Source of the DNA: a virus
DNA: 48,148 bases
Strand: one strand, 5' to 3'
IMG/VR virus record: IMGVR_UViG_3300035034_000210
Coordinates: 1-48,148 of that record
The number at the start of each line of letters is the position of its first letter. The first letter of the stretch is position 1. The notes under the pieces are model-generated. The model was not told the DNA's origin and did no database searches. It saw only the letters and a list, made by a program, of their open reading frames with translations. The translations under genes and the position numbers were made by a program. Of this stretch, positions 17,001 to 24,780 are shown piece by piece.

Positions 17001-19291
17001 GTGGTATTGCCTGCTGTAATTGCCGCAGTAATTATATCTGTTAATGTTTCTAACGTCGATTGGGCATCTGCTTCTTCTACAAATACAACATTGGTATATT
17101 GATTTAAGCTTCCGCGGACTGTTGCAGGCGCAAGATTAGATAATATTGCGTCTGCAAGTATTTTAATATAATTTAATCCGTCTGCTGTTTCGGTTTGATT
17201 ACCAGCTGTATATGTATCGCCTGCTAAATTAAAGTAGGTTAGTGTCTGTAAGCGAGAACGCTCGTTGCCGCCATGTGATAAATCCCACACAATTGCATCT
17301 ACAACAGCACCTGCATCTTCTCTAAATGCAGTTTTATCATATACTCCTACAAGTGCAGGATATGTTGCATCAATGTACTCAACAACTTCGTCTTGTATGA
17401 AACTTCTATTTCTTTCTAAAAGATTCTTAGCATTATAACGTATTGCGCCGGCCAGCACCTGTTCTGCTGCGTAACGTATAGTTTTAAATGGACGATCTAG
17501 TGTCACACCATAACTAGGTGCAGGATTATCAACGCCGGTTGCGCCTTCAACATAAAATACATTATTAATAGCACCGAAACTAGTCCATTCTGGAGCATTA
17601 CCGGCATTGTTAACTTTAAGAACTTGTCCAGGTTGACCAATTGGTAATCTAGTTGGTCCAGCGCCACCGTAGTAAACAATGTCTCCTTCGGTTGTCAAGT
17701 TACCTGATTCTGCACCAGCAACTAACAAGTTCCATTCGCTACCGTCTACGTCTTGATCTGGTCTATTTTGATCTATAGTTTCATCCGAAGTATGTGCAAG
17801 TATACAAATATACGAGTTTACGCCGTATTGTACAGAGTCGCCAGCATCGTAAAATGTAGCATCTGTCCATGTGCCTTTCCATTCAATGCCTTCGTTAAGT
17901 AACTGCCAGTAAGTTATATTAGGTGGGCGGAATCCTTCATGCTTCTCAATACACAAATATGTATAGCCGCCCAAACGAATTACATCACCTTCAATATATT
18001 CTCTATTTGAACTGTCATCTTCGTAGTCGCCTAGAAATCTAAATCCTGTAGTAAATAAATCCCAACTGTCCGGATTATCGCTTGGTTTTAGAGCAGTATT
18101 ATTTGTTATAGATACATAACTATAGCCGCCATATGTTACAAAGTCGCCTGGTTGATATAAGGTGCTTGCATTCCAACTATCTTCAAATTCCAATCCTTCG
18201 ACAAACTGTGCCCAGTTAGATTCATCTGCTGCAAGGCTTGTTGTACTTGTATGATAAGTTGTACAAATCCAAACGCCGCCACCATACTTAACAACATCAT
18301 TAATTTTATATCTAGTTTCTACTGCCCAGTTAGATTTATATTCAATACCTTTGTGTAAGTAATCCCATTTACTTTGATCTGCTTCTAAACCTAGTGTTGC
18401 TGTTACTGCACTTGTATGTCCTACATTGGCAATATATAGTGTGCCGCCGAATCGTACAATGTCATTTTTTCTATACCTAGTGTTTGTTGTCCAAACGTCT
18501 GTCCAATAAACCCCTTCTGAGAAAATATTCCATTTAACATTTGTAGTTGCAATTAAAATTATTGGATCAACTGCGCCGCCGCCGCCGAGGTCTGCGTCAG
18601 CAATAGTAAATGTATCACCATTCGAGTATCCAGTACCTGCGCTAGCAATTGTTGCAGTTATTTCGCCAGTGGCGTCAACTACAACATTTACAGTTAATCC
18701 TGTGCCAGTACCGCCCACTGTTGCAACACTGCTGTATGTACCCTGTGTACGATTGCTGTCTACTACAGTTTGTGTTGTATCAAGGCTTAATGCCGCTCCA
18801 GTTATTTCTAATTCTAATCCGTCTGCTAAAGTTGTAGCGCTAACATGTTCTTGTGTACAAATGTAAACTGTGCCGTTATATTTTGCAATATCATTAATTT
18901 TGTAACGTGTATTAATCAACCAGTCGGCTTTATAATCGAACCCTTCTGCAAATAAATCCCATTTAGATTGGTCGTTTTCAAGTCCAAGTAAGTTATCAGG
19001 TGTACTAGTGTGTGCTTCGTTTGCAATATATAAATAGCCGCCATACTTTACAATATCGTTTACTTTATAATAAGTCTCAGCAGTCCAGTCGCTTTTCCAT
19101 TCAACACCGTCAGAAATCTTATTCCAATAAACATCTTGTGTATCTGTAAAAAAAGTCGGAGCAGCATGGCCTGAGATACAAACATATGTGTTTCCGCCAT
19201 TGCGAACAATATCGTCTTTGTAGTAGACTGTAGAAGACGACCAATCGCCTTTCCATATAAATCTAATTCTACCTAATTTAAACTCTGCCAT
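14012..19291 (-). CDS. Giant fibre-like structural protein with W-modules and beta-helix (1759 aa)
   Basis: The N-terminal ~500 residues hold eight modules of the form W-x6-Y-x-x-(N/G)-D-I/V-V-x-Y-G-G-x-x-Y-x-C-x-x-x-H-T, resembling CBM5/12-type chitin-binding domains. Then comes a section typical of beta-helix proteins (NVFYVEGATGVDNPAPSYGV, RPFKTIRYAAEQVLAGAIRY, VPENTAVVGDELRSTRITPA). The C-terminal part (RLTGHDFLDIGTGNF, FYTTTDQDGNFRVGGLFNVE, NIVPTQKAIKTYIASQIGGG) is nearly the same as in the 1574-aa paralog just upstream. A ~75-residue module with an SNRTQGTY landmark is present twice (near residues 173-248 and 1190-1271). It probably forms a long tail-associated fibre that contacts surface glycans. 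The carbohydrate-binding idea is inferred from the module shape. Confidence 0.8.
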   Translation of the reverse strand: MAEFKLGRIRFIWKGDWSSSTVYYKDDIVRNGGNTYVCISGHAAPTFFTDTQDVYWNKISDGVEWKSDWTAETYYKVNDIVKYGGYLYIANEAHTSTPDNLLGLENDQSKWDLFAEGFDYKADWLINTRYKINDIAKYNGTVYICTQEHVSATTLADGLELEITGAALSLDTTQTVVDSNRTQGTYSSVATVGGTGTGLTVNVVVDATGEITATIASAGTGYSNGDTFTIADADLGGGGAVDPIILIATTNVKWNIFSEGVYWTDVWTTNTRYRKNDIVRFGGTLYIANVGHTSAVTATLGLEADQSKWDYLHKGIEYKSNWAVETRYKINDVVKYGGGVWICTTYHTSTTSLAADESNWAQFVEGLEFEDSWNASTLYQPGDFVTYGGYSYVSITNNTALKPSDNPDSWDLFTTGFRFLGDYEDDSSNREYIEGDVIRLGGYTYLCIEKHEGFRPPNITYWQLLNEGIEWKGTWTDATFYDAGDSVQYGVNSYICILAHTSDETIDQNRPDQDVDGSEWNLLVAGAESGNLTTEGDIVYYGGAGPTRLPIGQPGQVLKVNNAGNAPEWTSFGAINNVFYVEGATGVDNPAPSYGVTLDRPFKTIRYAAEQVLAGAIRYNAKNLLERNRSFIQDEVVEYIDATYPALVGVYDKTAFREDAGAVVDAIVWDLSHGGNERSRLQTLTYFNLAGDTYTAGNQTETADGLNYIKILADAILSNLAPATVRGSLNQYTNVVFVEEADAQSTLETLTDIITAAITAGNTTSIPVERKPQSTIFVKTGEFAEVLPIVVPENTAVVGDELRSTRITPAGVIVDSADTPYSLDALSRLQTIMSNIVTNGSVTKTTGNALSQVTTAPAGSVGAGTFATELVQQIYDYIDWGVNGASGDSTVPVTYGTNTPNTTTDYTYAVEAIEANRAFLVAEVAAYIADTYPAYNYNEAASSRDVNAYIDAIKHDLIYTGNYKSLLAGRYYVNAVGGSLQEDMFYVRNGTGLRNCTVAGLTGTLGIDNIYGTKRPSAGAFVSLDPGWGPAHIAAWIINKSPYVQNVTTFGTGCVGCKVDGDLHDGGNDSIVANDFTQLVSDGIGFWVTNLGRAELVSVFSYYGHIGYLSENGGKIRATNGNSSYGTFGTVAEGVDVTEIPITGTVNNQFFDAIVNRVFTDGNEILTFEYTNAGVNYTAATDALLTIENQSATDSNRTQGTYYGIVGSSTGSGIGQEFDIIVDESGSTTVIINKGGSGHLVADTITIADSLLGSGGAADLTFDIATIGDATQWTVTGEGFGAAIASTNVVNGGVYEVRLTNPADNKGGTGYISSENVAQGGTTTQITLSNTDQRLSSQYVGMAIYIVTGRGAGQYAYIDTYNNGTKIATVKKFSDDSAGWDHIVPGTAIEATLNDTTNYSIEPRVIFTAPVSGLYADTAKGRAQVTDGQILLITIYDPGTGYNSAPTMTLVDPNNTVDVPHEVRIGDGVLAQPTWTTRGTGFVTASAELTGDGFADLYQPGTLVRVSNLSSIPKVGSNIEFDEIPGQYFKLVNTRDLVGAGPYSAQLQISPEISITDAVEHNSTIELRIRYSQVRLTGHDFLDIGTGNFADTNYPGIPVNPVDATKETVVGGGGRIFYTTTDQDGNFRVGGLFNVEQSTGVATLNADAFNISGLNELSLGAVELGGTGATITEFSVDGTFTANSDNIVPTQKAIKTYIASQIGGGAGELNVNSITAGSILISGQEITTTTGDQINILQKVNYTGGISGSPVALNYFLQQ
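17785..19275 (-). repeat. Eight CBM5/12-like W-modules in the 1759-aa protein
   Basis: The modules are ~60-65 residues each, with core WKSDWTAETYYKVNDIVKYG-type sequence and a conserved Y-x-C/A-x-x-x-H. Module 3 is split from module 4 by the first copy of the SNRTQGTY module at about 18550-18775. The 1574-aa paralog also has eight modules, so the number is conserved although the sequences have drifted. Confidence 0.65.
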
Positions 19292-19315
19292 TTAAAAACT
19301 CCGCGTTATGTAATA

Positions 19316-19322
19316 TATTTAT
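19316..19322 (-). promoter_or_regulatory. Late-promoter-like ATAAATA before the 1759-aa gene
   Basis: The minus strand reads ATGATAAATATATTAC in the 35-base gap between the two giant paralogs, 25 bases upstream of the 1759-aa start. Confidence 0.4.
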
Positions 19323-19326
19323 CATA

Positions 19327-22300
19327 TTATATTCCAAATAATTGTAGCGCCAAATAGTCGCCATCAATTCCTTTGGTGTGATTTACTAGTACAGGAATAT
19401 TTATTTGTAATCCTGATGTTGTTGTAATAGTTGACCCTGATATTCTAACTTGTCCAGCAATTAATGTATTTGTTGTTGCATCAGCGCCACCGCTACTGAT
19501 TCTACTTTCTAAGTATTTTATAATAGCTGCTTGCGTAGGAACAATGTTATTTGAATTAGCAACAAAAACACCATCTTTACTAAATTCTCTAACAACAACT
19601 GCACTGCCACCAACTTGAATTCCGCCTAAACTTAATTCTGACAGACCATCTAATTCAAACAAATCAGCGTTAATTGTAACTGTACCAGTTGCTTGTTCAA
19701 CCGCAAATAGTTCACCAACTCTAAAGTTACCGTCTTGGTCTGTGCTTGTATAGAACACACGACCGCCTCCAGCGTCAACTGTTTCATTAAACGGTTGCCT
19801 TGCATTTTCAGCATCTTCGCCTTCAAGATATAACTGCGGATATCTTGTACTGTTAGTATTACCAGTACCGATATCTAAGAAATCGTGTCCTGTTAGACGT
19901 ACTTGACTATATTGTTCACGAATAATTATAGTTTCTTCGTGATCAGGTGAATTTTGATTAGTTATTGTTGGTGAAATTTGCACAACTAGATTAAAATTTG
20001 GGGCTGATCCTGACTGCGAAACTACCTTTGTTAATCTGTATGTAACATCGTCAATTCCGTTAATAACAACGTTGGCTCCGGGTCCTGGAACCAAGGAAAC
20101 ATTCTTAAGATTTAATATTTTTCCAGTTTGATATATATCAGCAAATCCATTTCCTGATATAGTTGTTGTTGCTGTAATATATCCTTGGCCTCTATTATTA
20201 AAAACAGGTTGTGGCAATACGCCGTCTGCTATTCTTGTTTCATAACTGACTCCTACAGTTGCTTCTGGATCGTATATTGTTACTATCGGGTCAGTTGAAT
20301 AATTACTTCCTACATTATAAACAATAAATCCTTGTATTCTGCTTGAACTTACAGTAACTCTAGCAAATGCCGTAGCGCCGAGTTCTACTGTATTCCACGT
20401 TGCTCCATTAGCTACTGCAATCCAGTTTTTAGTTAGAGGCATATATTCTAAATTGCCCCAGACTCTAATATCGTCTAATGCATAAGTTGTACTATCTGCG
20501 TTAAATGTTTTCCATACTTTGCCGTCTTGTGATTTTGCAAGTTTGTTTGAATTGCCTGTAGCAACAAATACTCCAGCGCCATATGACAAAGTATTAAATG
20601 TATCAACATCTTCTATGACGTTTTCATACCACGTAATACCATCATGACTGTATGCTACTAAATTACTTGCGCCTATTGCAACAAACTTTCCGTCGCCGTA
20701 AACTACTGATGTCCAAGTACTTGCAGTTAGTGCTGATACTGTAGTAGTCCAATTTGCTCCGTTGTCTGTTGAGTACGCAACATTACCAGTGTCATTAACA
20801 ATAATAAATTTACCTGTACCATAAGCAGGCAATCCTGCAATACCAGTTGCGCTAGAATATGAACTTCCATGATTTGATGAATAACTTACGTCACCGTTAT
20901 CCATTACTAGAACAACATTTCCTGCTCCGTCTGAAGCAACACCAGTATAGTTATTTGCCGAAGCACTAGACTCTACAAAATTGTTTAATGCTCCTGACTG
21001 TGATGTGTAATAATATGTGCTATCACCAGTAATTATAAATTCTTGTCCTGTATATACTGCACCAGTTGCTGATGTAGCGGCTCTAAGTGAAGAAGAATTG
21101 TTAATCCAGTTTGCGCCTGCATCGTTACTGTATGCATGTGATTCTCCTAAATTAGACGGAACAACTAATATTTTTTGTGCCTTGTCTGAAGCAGTAAATT
21201 TATAAGTATTTGCATCTAATCCGGTATTGATAATTGATGTATTAAATATCGGATCTGCAACTATAACAGCTGGCTCAATTCTATATCTAGTAGTTCCGTC
21301 TAGTGTTGATTCAATAGGGTAACCTGGATAGATATGGTCCCACCCTACTGCACCGTCAGATTCTCTACTAATAATTGCAATTTTTGAAATGTCATTATAT
21401 TCAGTGATATATCCGTATTGACCAACTCCTTTGCCGCTATCAATAAACACCCTCATACCTATATATTTTTCACTAGTTCCTGTGCCGTCCGTTGCTGACA
21501 ATGTTATAGTGTCTGTAGTACCTGATTGTGCATTATTCAAAAGAAACTGGTAATTTAATCCACCTGGTGTGCTCGAGTCAGATGGATCTATTAATCTAAT
21601 CTGACTAACTGCACTGTTTCTAAATTCGTTGTATACTGCATCTGCATTAACACCCGGTCCATTAATGCTAATAGTTGCACTAGTATATGATTGGCCGGCA
21701 TGACTGTAACCAACTCCTACTATTTGATTACCATTTGTGTGAACTACTGCCGACTGTGCTTCTAATGTACGATTATCTAGTTGTGCCGATATTGGAATCT
21801 CAGTTGAACTTACTCCTTCTGCAACTGACCCATAGGTTCCGTAAGAATTGTTACCATTGGTAGCACGCAAGATTCCGCCGTTTTCTGCAAGGTATCCGAT
21901 ATGACAAAAATACGTAAATACCGATACTAGTTCAGATCGGCCATTATTCAATGCCCAATATCCAATACCGTCACTTAGTACTTGTGTAAAATCGTTTGCT
22001 ACAATTGATCTGTTTCCACCATTATGTAGTGATCCGTCAATCTTCATTCCGATACATCCTGTACCAAATGTTGTTACATTTTGTACATAACACGATTTAT
22101 TAGTAATCCATACACTTTCGTCAGTAGGTCCTGTACCTGGATCAAGACTTACAAATGCTCCAGCCGTTGGGCGTCTTGTTAAGTATTGGTTTGGCGCTTG
22201 TAATGTCCCGAATAATCCTTGCAAGGTCATATTTCTAATGCCGCTACCGTTGTTTACGTAGAACATATTCTTAGTTTCTTCTCCCGAAGCAGGAGTAATA

Positions 22301-24051
22301 ACTGTACTTCTAAGTTCGTCGCCAACCAGCGCACAATTTCTTGGAACTCTAATAGGCAACTGTTCTTCGTATATTCCTGTTTTAATAAACAGGGTAGTAT
22401 TTACAGTATCGGTACTGACATTAGCTGCAATATATTCACAGGCATATTTTACTGTACGGAATGGTGCGTTAACTGTTAATCCAGCGCCGCTGACATCTGT
22501 GCCAGATGTACTGACATAGAATGCATTTGCTACTGTTTCAAAATTTTGCCAAGTAATCTGTCCAGCAATAGACTTTAATAAGTTACCAGGGTCGCCTATA
22601 GCAAATCTTATAGTTTCAACATCATCACGTGTTCTTAAATCACCAAGTGTTGTTAAAACATTACTCGCAGTACCTTGTAGCAATACGTCCCAGTAATTTT
22701 GGTCAGATTGCAATACATCTAAATCAGGACGACTATCACTAGCTGTTGATAAATGTCTGTCTATGCATATATATGCAGTGCCTGCATAAGTTACAACATC
22801 ACCCAGACTATATTCAATATTATCTTCCCAACTATTTTTCCATTTGCGACCAGTAACTAACACTTGCCAGATTAACGTGTTAGAATCTGGTTTTGTATTT
22901 GTATTATCACTAATTGCTATATAAAGATAACCTTGATCTCTAATGACATTACCAGTTAGGTAATTTGTTTCAGAGTTCCAATCGCCTAGATGTTGATATC
23001 CTGCAACTAATAATTCCCAGTCGCCAGTATCTTGTACCAATCCATTAACACTGGGAACACTATTAGTATTGTTAGTCAGTGCAGTGTAACCATAACCACC
23101 ATATACTACAATATCACCCTTATTATATTCGACATCTGAAGTCCATATTCTTTCGTACTCAAGTCCTGGTACATAGATATTCCAATTAGATTCATCAACT
23201 CTTAGACTATTAGTAGATGTATGTCCTTGAATAGCTCTCCATAGAGAGCCTCCATATTTAACAACGTCATATTTTTTATAACGAGTTTCGATAGTCCAGT
23301 CGCCTTTGTATTCAATACCTTCTAAAAATATTTCCCATCTGTCTTGATTAAATTCTAAACCTAGTTCAAGAGATGCGGCGCTTACGTGACCTGTTACACA
23401 TCGATAAGTGATTGCGCCATATTTTACAATATCATCTACTGTGTATCTAGTACTAACAGTCCAATCAGCTCTCCAGTTATCTGAACGAGTAACAATAGCC
23501 CAGCTATCTTGATTAAATTCTAGTCCTAGAAAAAACGAGTTGGCTGCTACGTGTTTTTCTACACAGATATAAGTTATACCGTTATAAATTACTACATCAC
23601 CTAAATTATAATACTGTGTTATAGCAGGAGTATCTTCGTCAACAGCATCTACAGAAGGAGTCCAAGTGTTTAGCCAATTATACGTAGTAGCAACAATTGT
23701 CCATTTTTCGATATCGTCTATAGGTCCTTGTGAAACTATTGACGTAGACTGATGTTCTGTTATACATTGATACAAATATCCATTGTATTTTATAATGTCG
23801 CCTCGATTATATTGTGTGATTGAAGTCCAATCTGCTCGCCATTGATTGCCGTCAAACATTAATTCCCAACGAGTATTAGGTGCAGCAAGATTTAAATCAG
23901 GATATATTGTTGAGCTACTAGATGAGTGCCCAATTAAACATACATATGTTTTTCCTTGATAACGAACAATATCATCCTTAACATAATTAGTTGATAATAT
24001 CCAGTCGCCTTTCCATCTAAATCTAATTCTGTCTAAATTAAAATCTGCCAT
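19327..24051 (-). CDS. Giant fibre-like structural protein with Asp-box propeller insertion (1574 aa)
   Basis: This is a paralog of the 1759-aa protein. It has eight N-terminal W-modules (IRFRWKGDWILSTNYVKDDI...), a beta-helix section (NAFYVSTSGTDVSGAGLTVN; PFRTVKYACEYI; GTGCIGMKIDGSLHNGGNRS) and a matching C-terminus (RLTGHDFLDIGTGNTNSTRY; FYTSTDQDGNFRVGELFAVE). Between them, roughly residues 940-1190, lie six repeats with Asp-box character (YSNDAGANW, YSTDNGANW, YSHDGITW, KSQDGKVW) that its paralog lacks. Asp-box repeats form BNR/sialidase-type propellers. No catalytic sialidase residues are obvious, so binding rather than cleavage is the safer inference. Confidence 0.8.
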   Translation of the reverse strand: MADFNLDRIRFRWKGDWILSTNYVKDDIVRYQGKTYVCLIGHSSSSSTIYPDLNLAAPNTRWELMFDGNQWRADWTSITQYNRGDIIKYNGYLYQCITEHQSTSIVSQGPIDDIEKWTIVATTYNWLNTWTPSVDAVDEDTPAITQYYNLGDVVIYNGITYICVEKHVAANSFFLGLEFNQDSWAIVTRSDNWRADWTVSTRYTVDDIVKYGAITYRCVTGHVSAASLELGLEFNQDRWEIFLEGIEYKGDWTIETRYKKYDVVKYGGSLWRAIQGHTSTNSLRVDESNWNIYVPGLEYERIWTSDVEYNKGDIVVYGGYGYTALTNNTNSVPSVNGLVQDTGDWELLVAGYQHLGDWNSETNYLTGNVIRDQGYLYIAISDNTNTKPDSNTLIWQVLVTGRKWKNSWEDNIEYSLGDVVTYAGTAYICIDRHLSTASDSRPDLDVLQSDQNYWDVLLQGTASNVLTTLGDLRTRDDVETIRFAIGDPGNLLKSIAGQITWQNFETVANAFYVSTSGTDVSGAGLTVNAPFRTVKYACEYIAANVSTDTVNTTLFIKTGIYEEQLPIRVPRNCALVGDELRSTVITPASGEETKNMFYVNNGSGIRNMTLQGLFGTLQAPNQYLTRRPTAGAFVSLDPGTGPTDESVWITNKSCYVQNVTTFGTGCIGMKIDGSLHNGGNRSIVANDFTQVLSDGIGYWALNNGRSELVSVFTYFCHIGYLAENGGILRATNGNNSYGTYGSVAEGVSSTEIPISAQLDNRTLEAQSAVVHTNGNQIVGVGYSHAGQSYTSATISINGPGVNADAVYNEFRNSAVSQIRLIDPSDSSTPGGLNYQFLLNNAQSGTTDTITLSATDGTGTSEKYIGMRVFIDSGKGVGQYGYITEYNDISKIAIISRESDGAVGWDHIYPGYPIESTLDGTTRYRIEPAVIVADPIFNTSIINTGLDANTYKFTASDKAQKILVVPSNLGESHAYSNDAGANWINNSSSLRAATSATGAVYTGQEFIITGDSTYYYTSQSGALNNFVESSASANNYTGVASDGAGNVVLVMDNGDVSYSSNHGSSYSSATGIAGLPAYGTGKFIIVNDTGNVAYSTDNGANWTTTVSALTASTWTSVVYGDGKFVAIGASNLVAYSHDGITWYENVIEDVDTFNTLSYGAGVFVATGNSNKLAKSQDGKVWKTFNADSTTYALDDIRVWGNLEYMPLTKNWIAVANGATWNTVELGATAFARVTVSSSRIQGFIVYNVGSNYSTDPIVTIYDPEATVGVSYETRIADGVLPQPVFNNRGQGYITATTTISGNGFADIYQTGKILNLKNVSLVPGPGANVVINGIDDVTYRLTKVVSQSGSAPNFNLVVQISPTITNQNSPDHEETIIIREQYSQVRLTGHDFLDIGTGNTNSTRYPQLYLEGEDAENARQPFNETVDAGGGRVFYTSTDQDGNFRVGELFAVEQATGTVTINADLFELDGLSELSLGGIQVGGSAVVVREFSKDGVFVANSNNIVPTQAAIIKYLESRISSGGADATTNTLIAGQVRISGSTITTTSGLQINIPVLVNHTKGIDGDYLALQLFGI
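20500..21140 (-). repeat. Six Asp-box (BNR-like) repeats, ~120-base period
   Basis: The repeats lie near 21120, 20990 (degenerate, SQSGALNNF), 20870 (YSSNHGSSY), 20760, 20640 and 20520. Each has an S-x-D/N-x-G-x-x-W/Y core, and they are about 40 residues apart, as in small beta-propellers. Recurring GxGxFV/I-A/V segments between the boxes (TGKFIIV, DGKFVAIG, AGVFVATG) are the usual inner strands. Confidence 0.75.
22735..24035 (-). repeat. Eight CBM5/12-like W-modules in the 1574-aa protein
   Basis: Cores such as WRADWTVSTRYTVDDIVKYG and YKGDWTIETRYKKYDVVKYG are spaced by about 55-70 residues. Module 3 carries about ten extra residues (SVDAVDEDTPAITQ). The matching block in the paralog has the same order of variants, so the two blocks arose by duplication of the whole gene rather than by separate expansion. 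Confidence 0.65.
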
Positions 24052-24062
24052 TGTATTCTCTC

Positions 24063-24437
24063 TTATAATCCGTTAGATGATGAATTTTCATCATATGTAT
24101 AATTTTGATTTATTCTTGCTACTAGTTCGCCTTCATCGTTAACATAGTATTGTATATTTCTGTTGTCCCAACGAAACTGCTCGTAGTTTAAGTTTTCGTA
24201 AACTAGATTGTGATTTACATCTCTTCCTTCGTAAAAATCTTGTCCTTCTTCAAAATTAGGATAATTTTCAATAGGATCTCCTGGATTATTGATAGTAATC
24301 GAATCAGTGGTCTTTAATTGATCGGCCTTGCTAAGAAATAATTCACCTTGGTCTGTTCTACGCAGTCCGTAAAAGAATCTTTCTTGAACTGCGTTTTGTA
24401 TATGATCTGGTGTAAAACCTACATAATTTCCTGACAT
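24063..24437 (-). CDS. Small conserved-type structural protein (124 aa)
   Basis: This acidic, Asn/Tyr-rich protein begins MSGNYVGFTPDHIQNAVQER and has FFYGLRRTDQGELFLSKADQ and a Tyr/Asn-rich C-terminus (ARINQNYTYDENSSSNGL). I recognise similar small proteins between large fibre genes in T4-like cyanophages but know no function. It lies 12 bases upstream of the 1574-aa gene and 9 bases downstream of the 109-aa gene, so it is part of the same late unit. The ATG is preceded by GGAAGAAAG. I infer a minor tail or fibre subunit. Confidence 0.6.
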   Translation of the reverse strand: MSGNYVGFTPDHIQNAVQERFFYGLRRTDQGELFLSKADQLKTTDSITINNPGDPIENYPNFEEGQDFYEGRDVNHNLVYENLNYEQFRWDNRNIQYYVNDEGELVARINQNYTYDENSSSNGL

Positions 24438-24446
24438 CTTTCTTCC

Positions 24447-24776
24447 TTATACAATATCTACATAACTTATTACTGCATCTAACGATTCGTCTTGATCGCA
24501 GACAAAATAGAGTTGATTTTCTGGAGCAAGTATTAATTTTTCACCTGCGCTTAGTGCTCTTAGACTTGAATTAGGTGGAACCATTACGTCTTTTAGATAA
24601 TATCCTTCAACACTAGTATCGTCGTGAACTAAAACGCTTGCATATATTATAAAGTCAGTTAGATTAGCAAGACTTAGTCCTACGATTGTACTTCTTGTAT
24701 TAGCATCTGTTTCTAATGCTAATATTGGTACTTGACCTACTTCTTTTACAACTTTATTTTTAAACTGTGTTGCCAT
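24447..24776 (-). CDS. Small beta-sandwich structural protein, paralog 2 (109 aa)
   Basis: It resembles the 105-aa and 123-aa proteins in length and strand order: TIVGLSLANLTDFIIYASVL, an acidic loop with YYLKDVMVPPNSSLRALSAG, then EKLILAPENQLYFVCDQDES and a final VISYVDIV strand. It is placed immediately after the LamG-containing 1112-aa gene, 4 bases from that stop. The repeated pairing of this small fold with giant fibre genes suggests that it caps, joins or decorates them; that is inference. Confidence 0.6.
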   Translation of the reverse strand: MATQFKNKVVKEVGQVPILALETDANTRSTIVGLSLANLTDFIIYASVLVHDDTSVEGYYLKDVMVPPNSSLRALSAGEKLILAPENQLYFVCDQDESLDAVISYVDIV

Positions 24777-24780
24777 TTGT

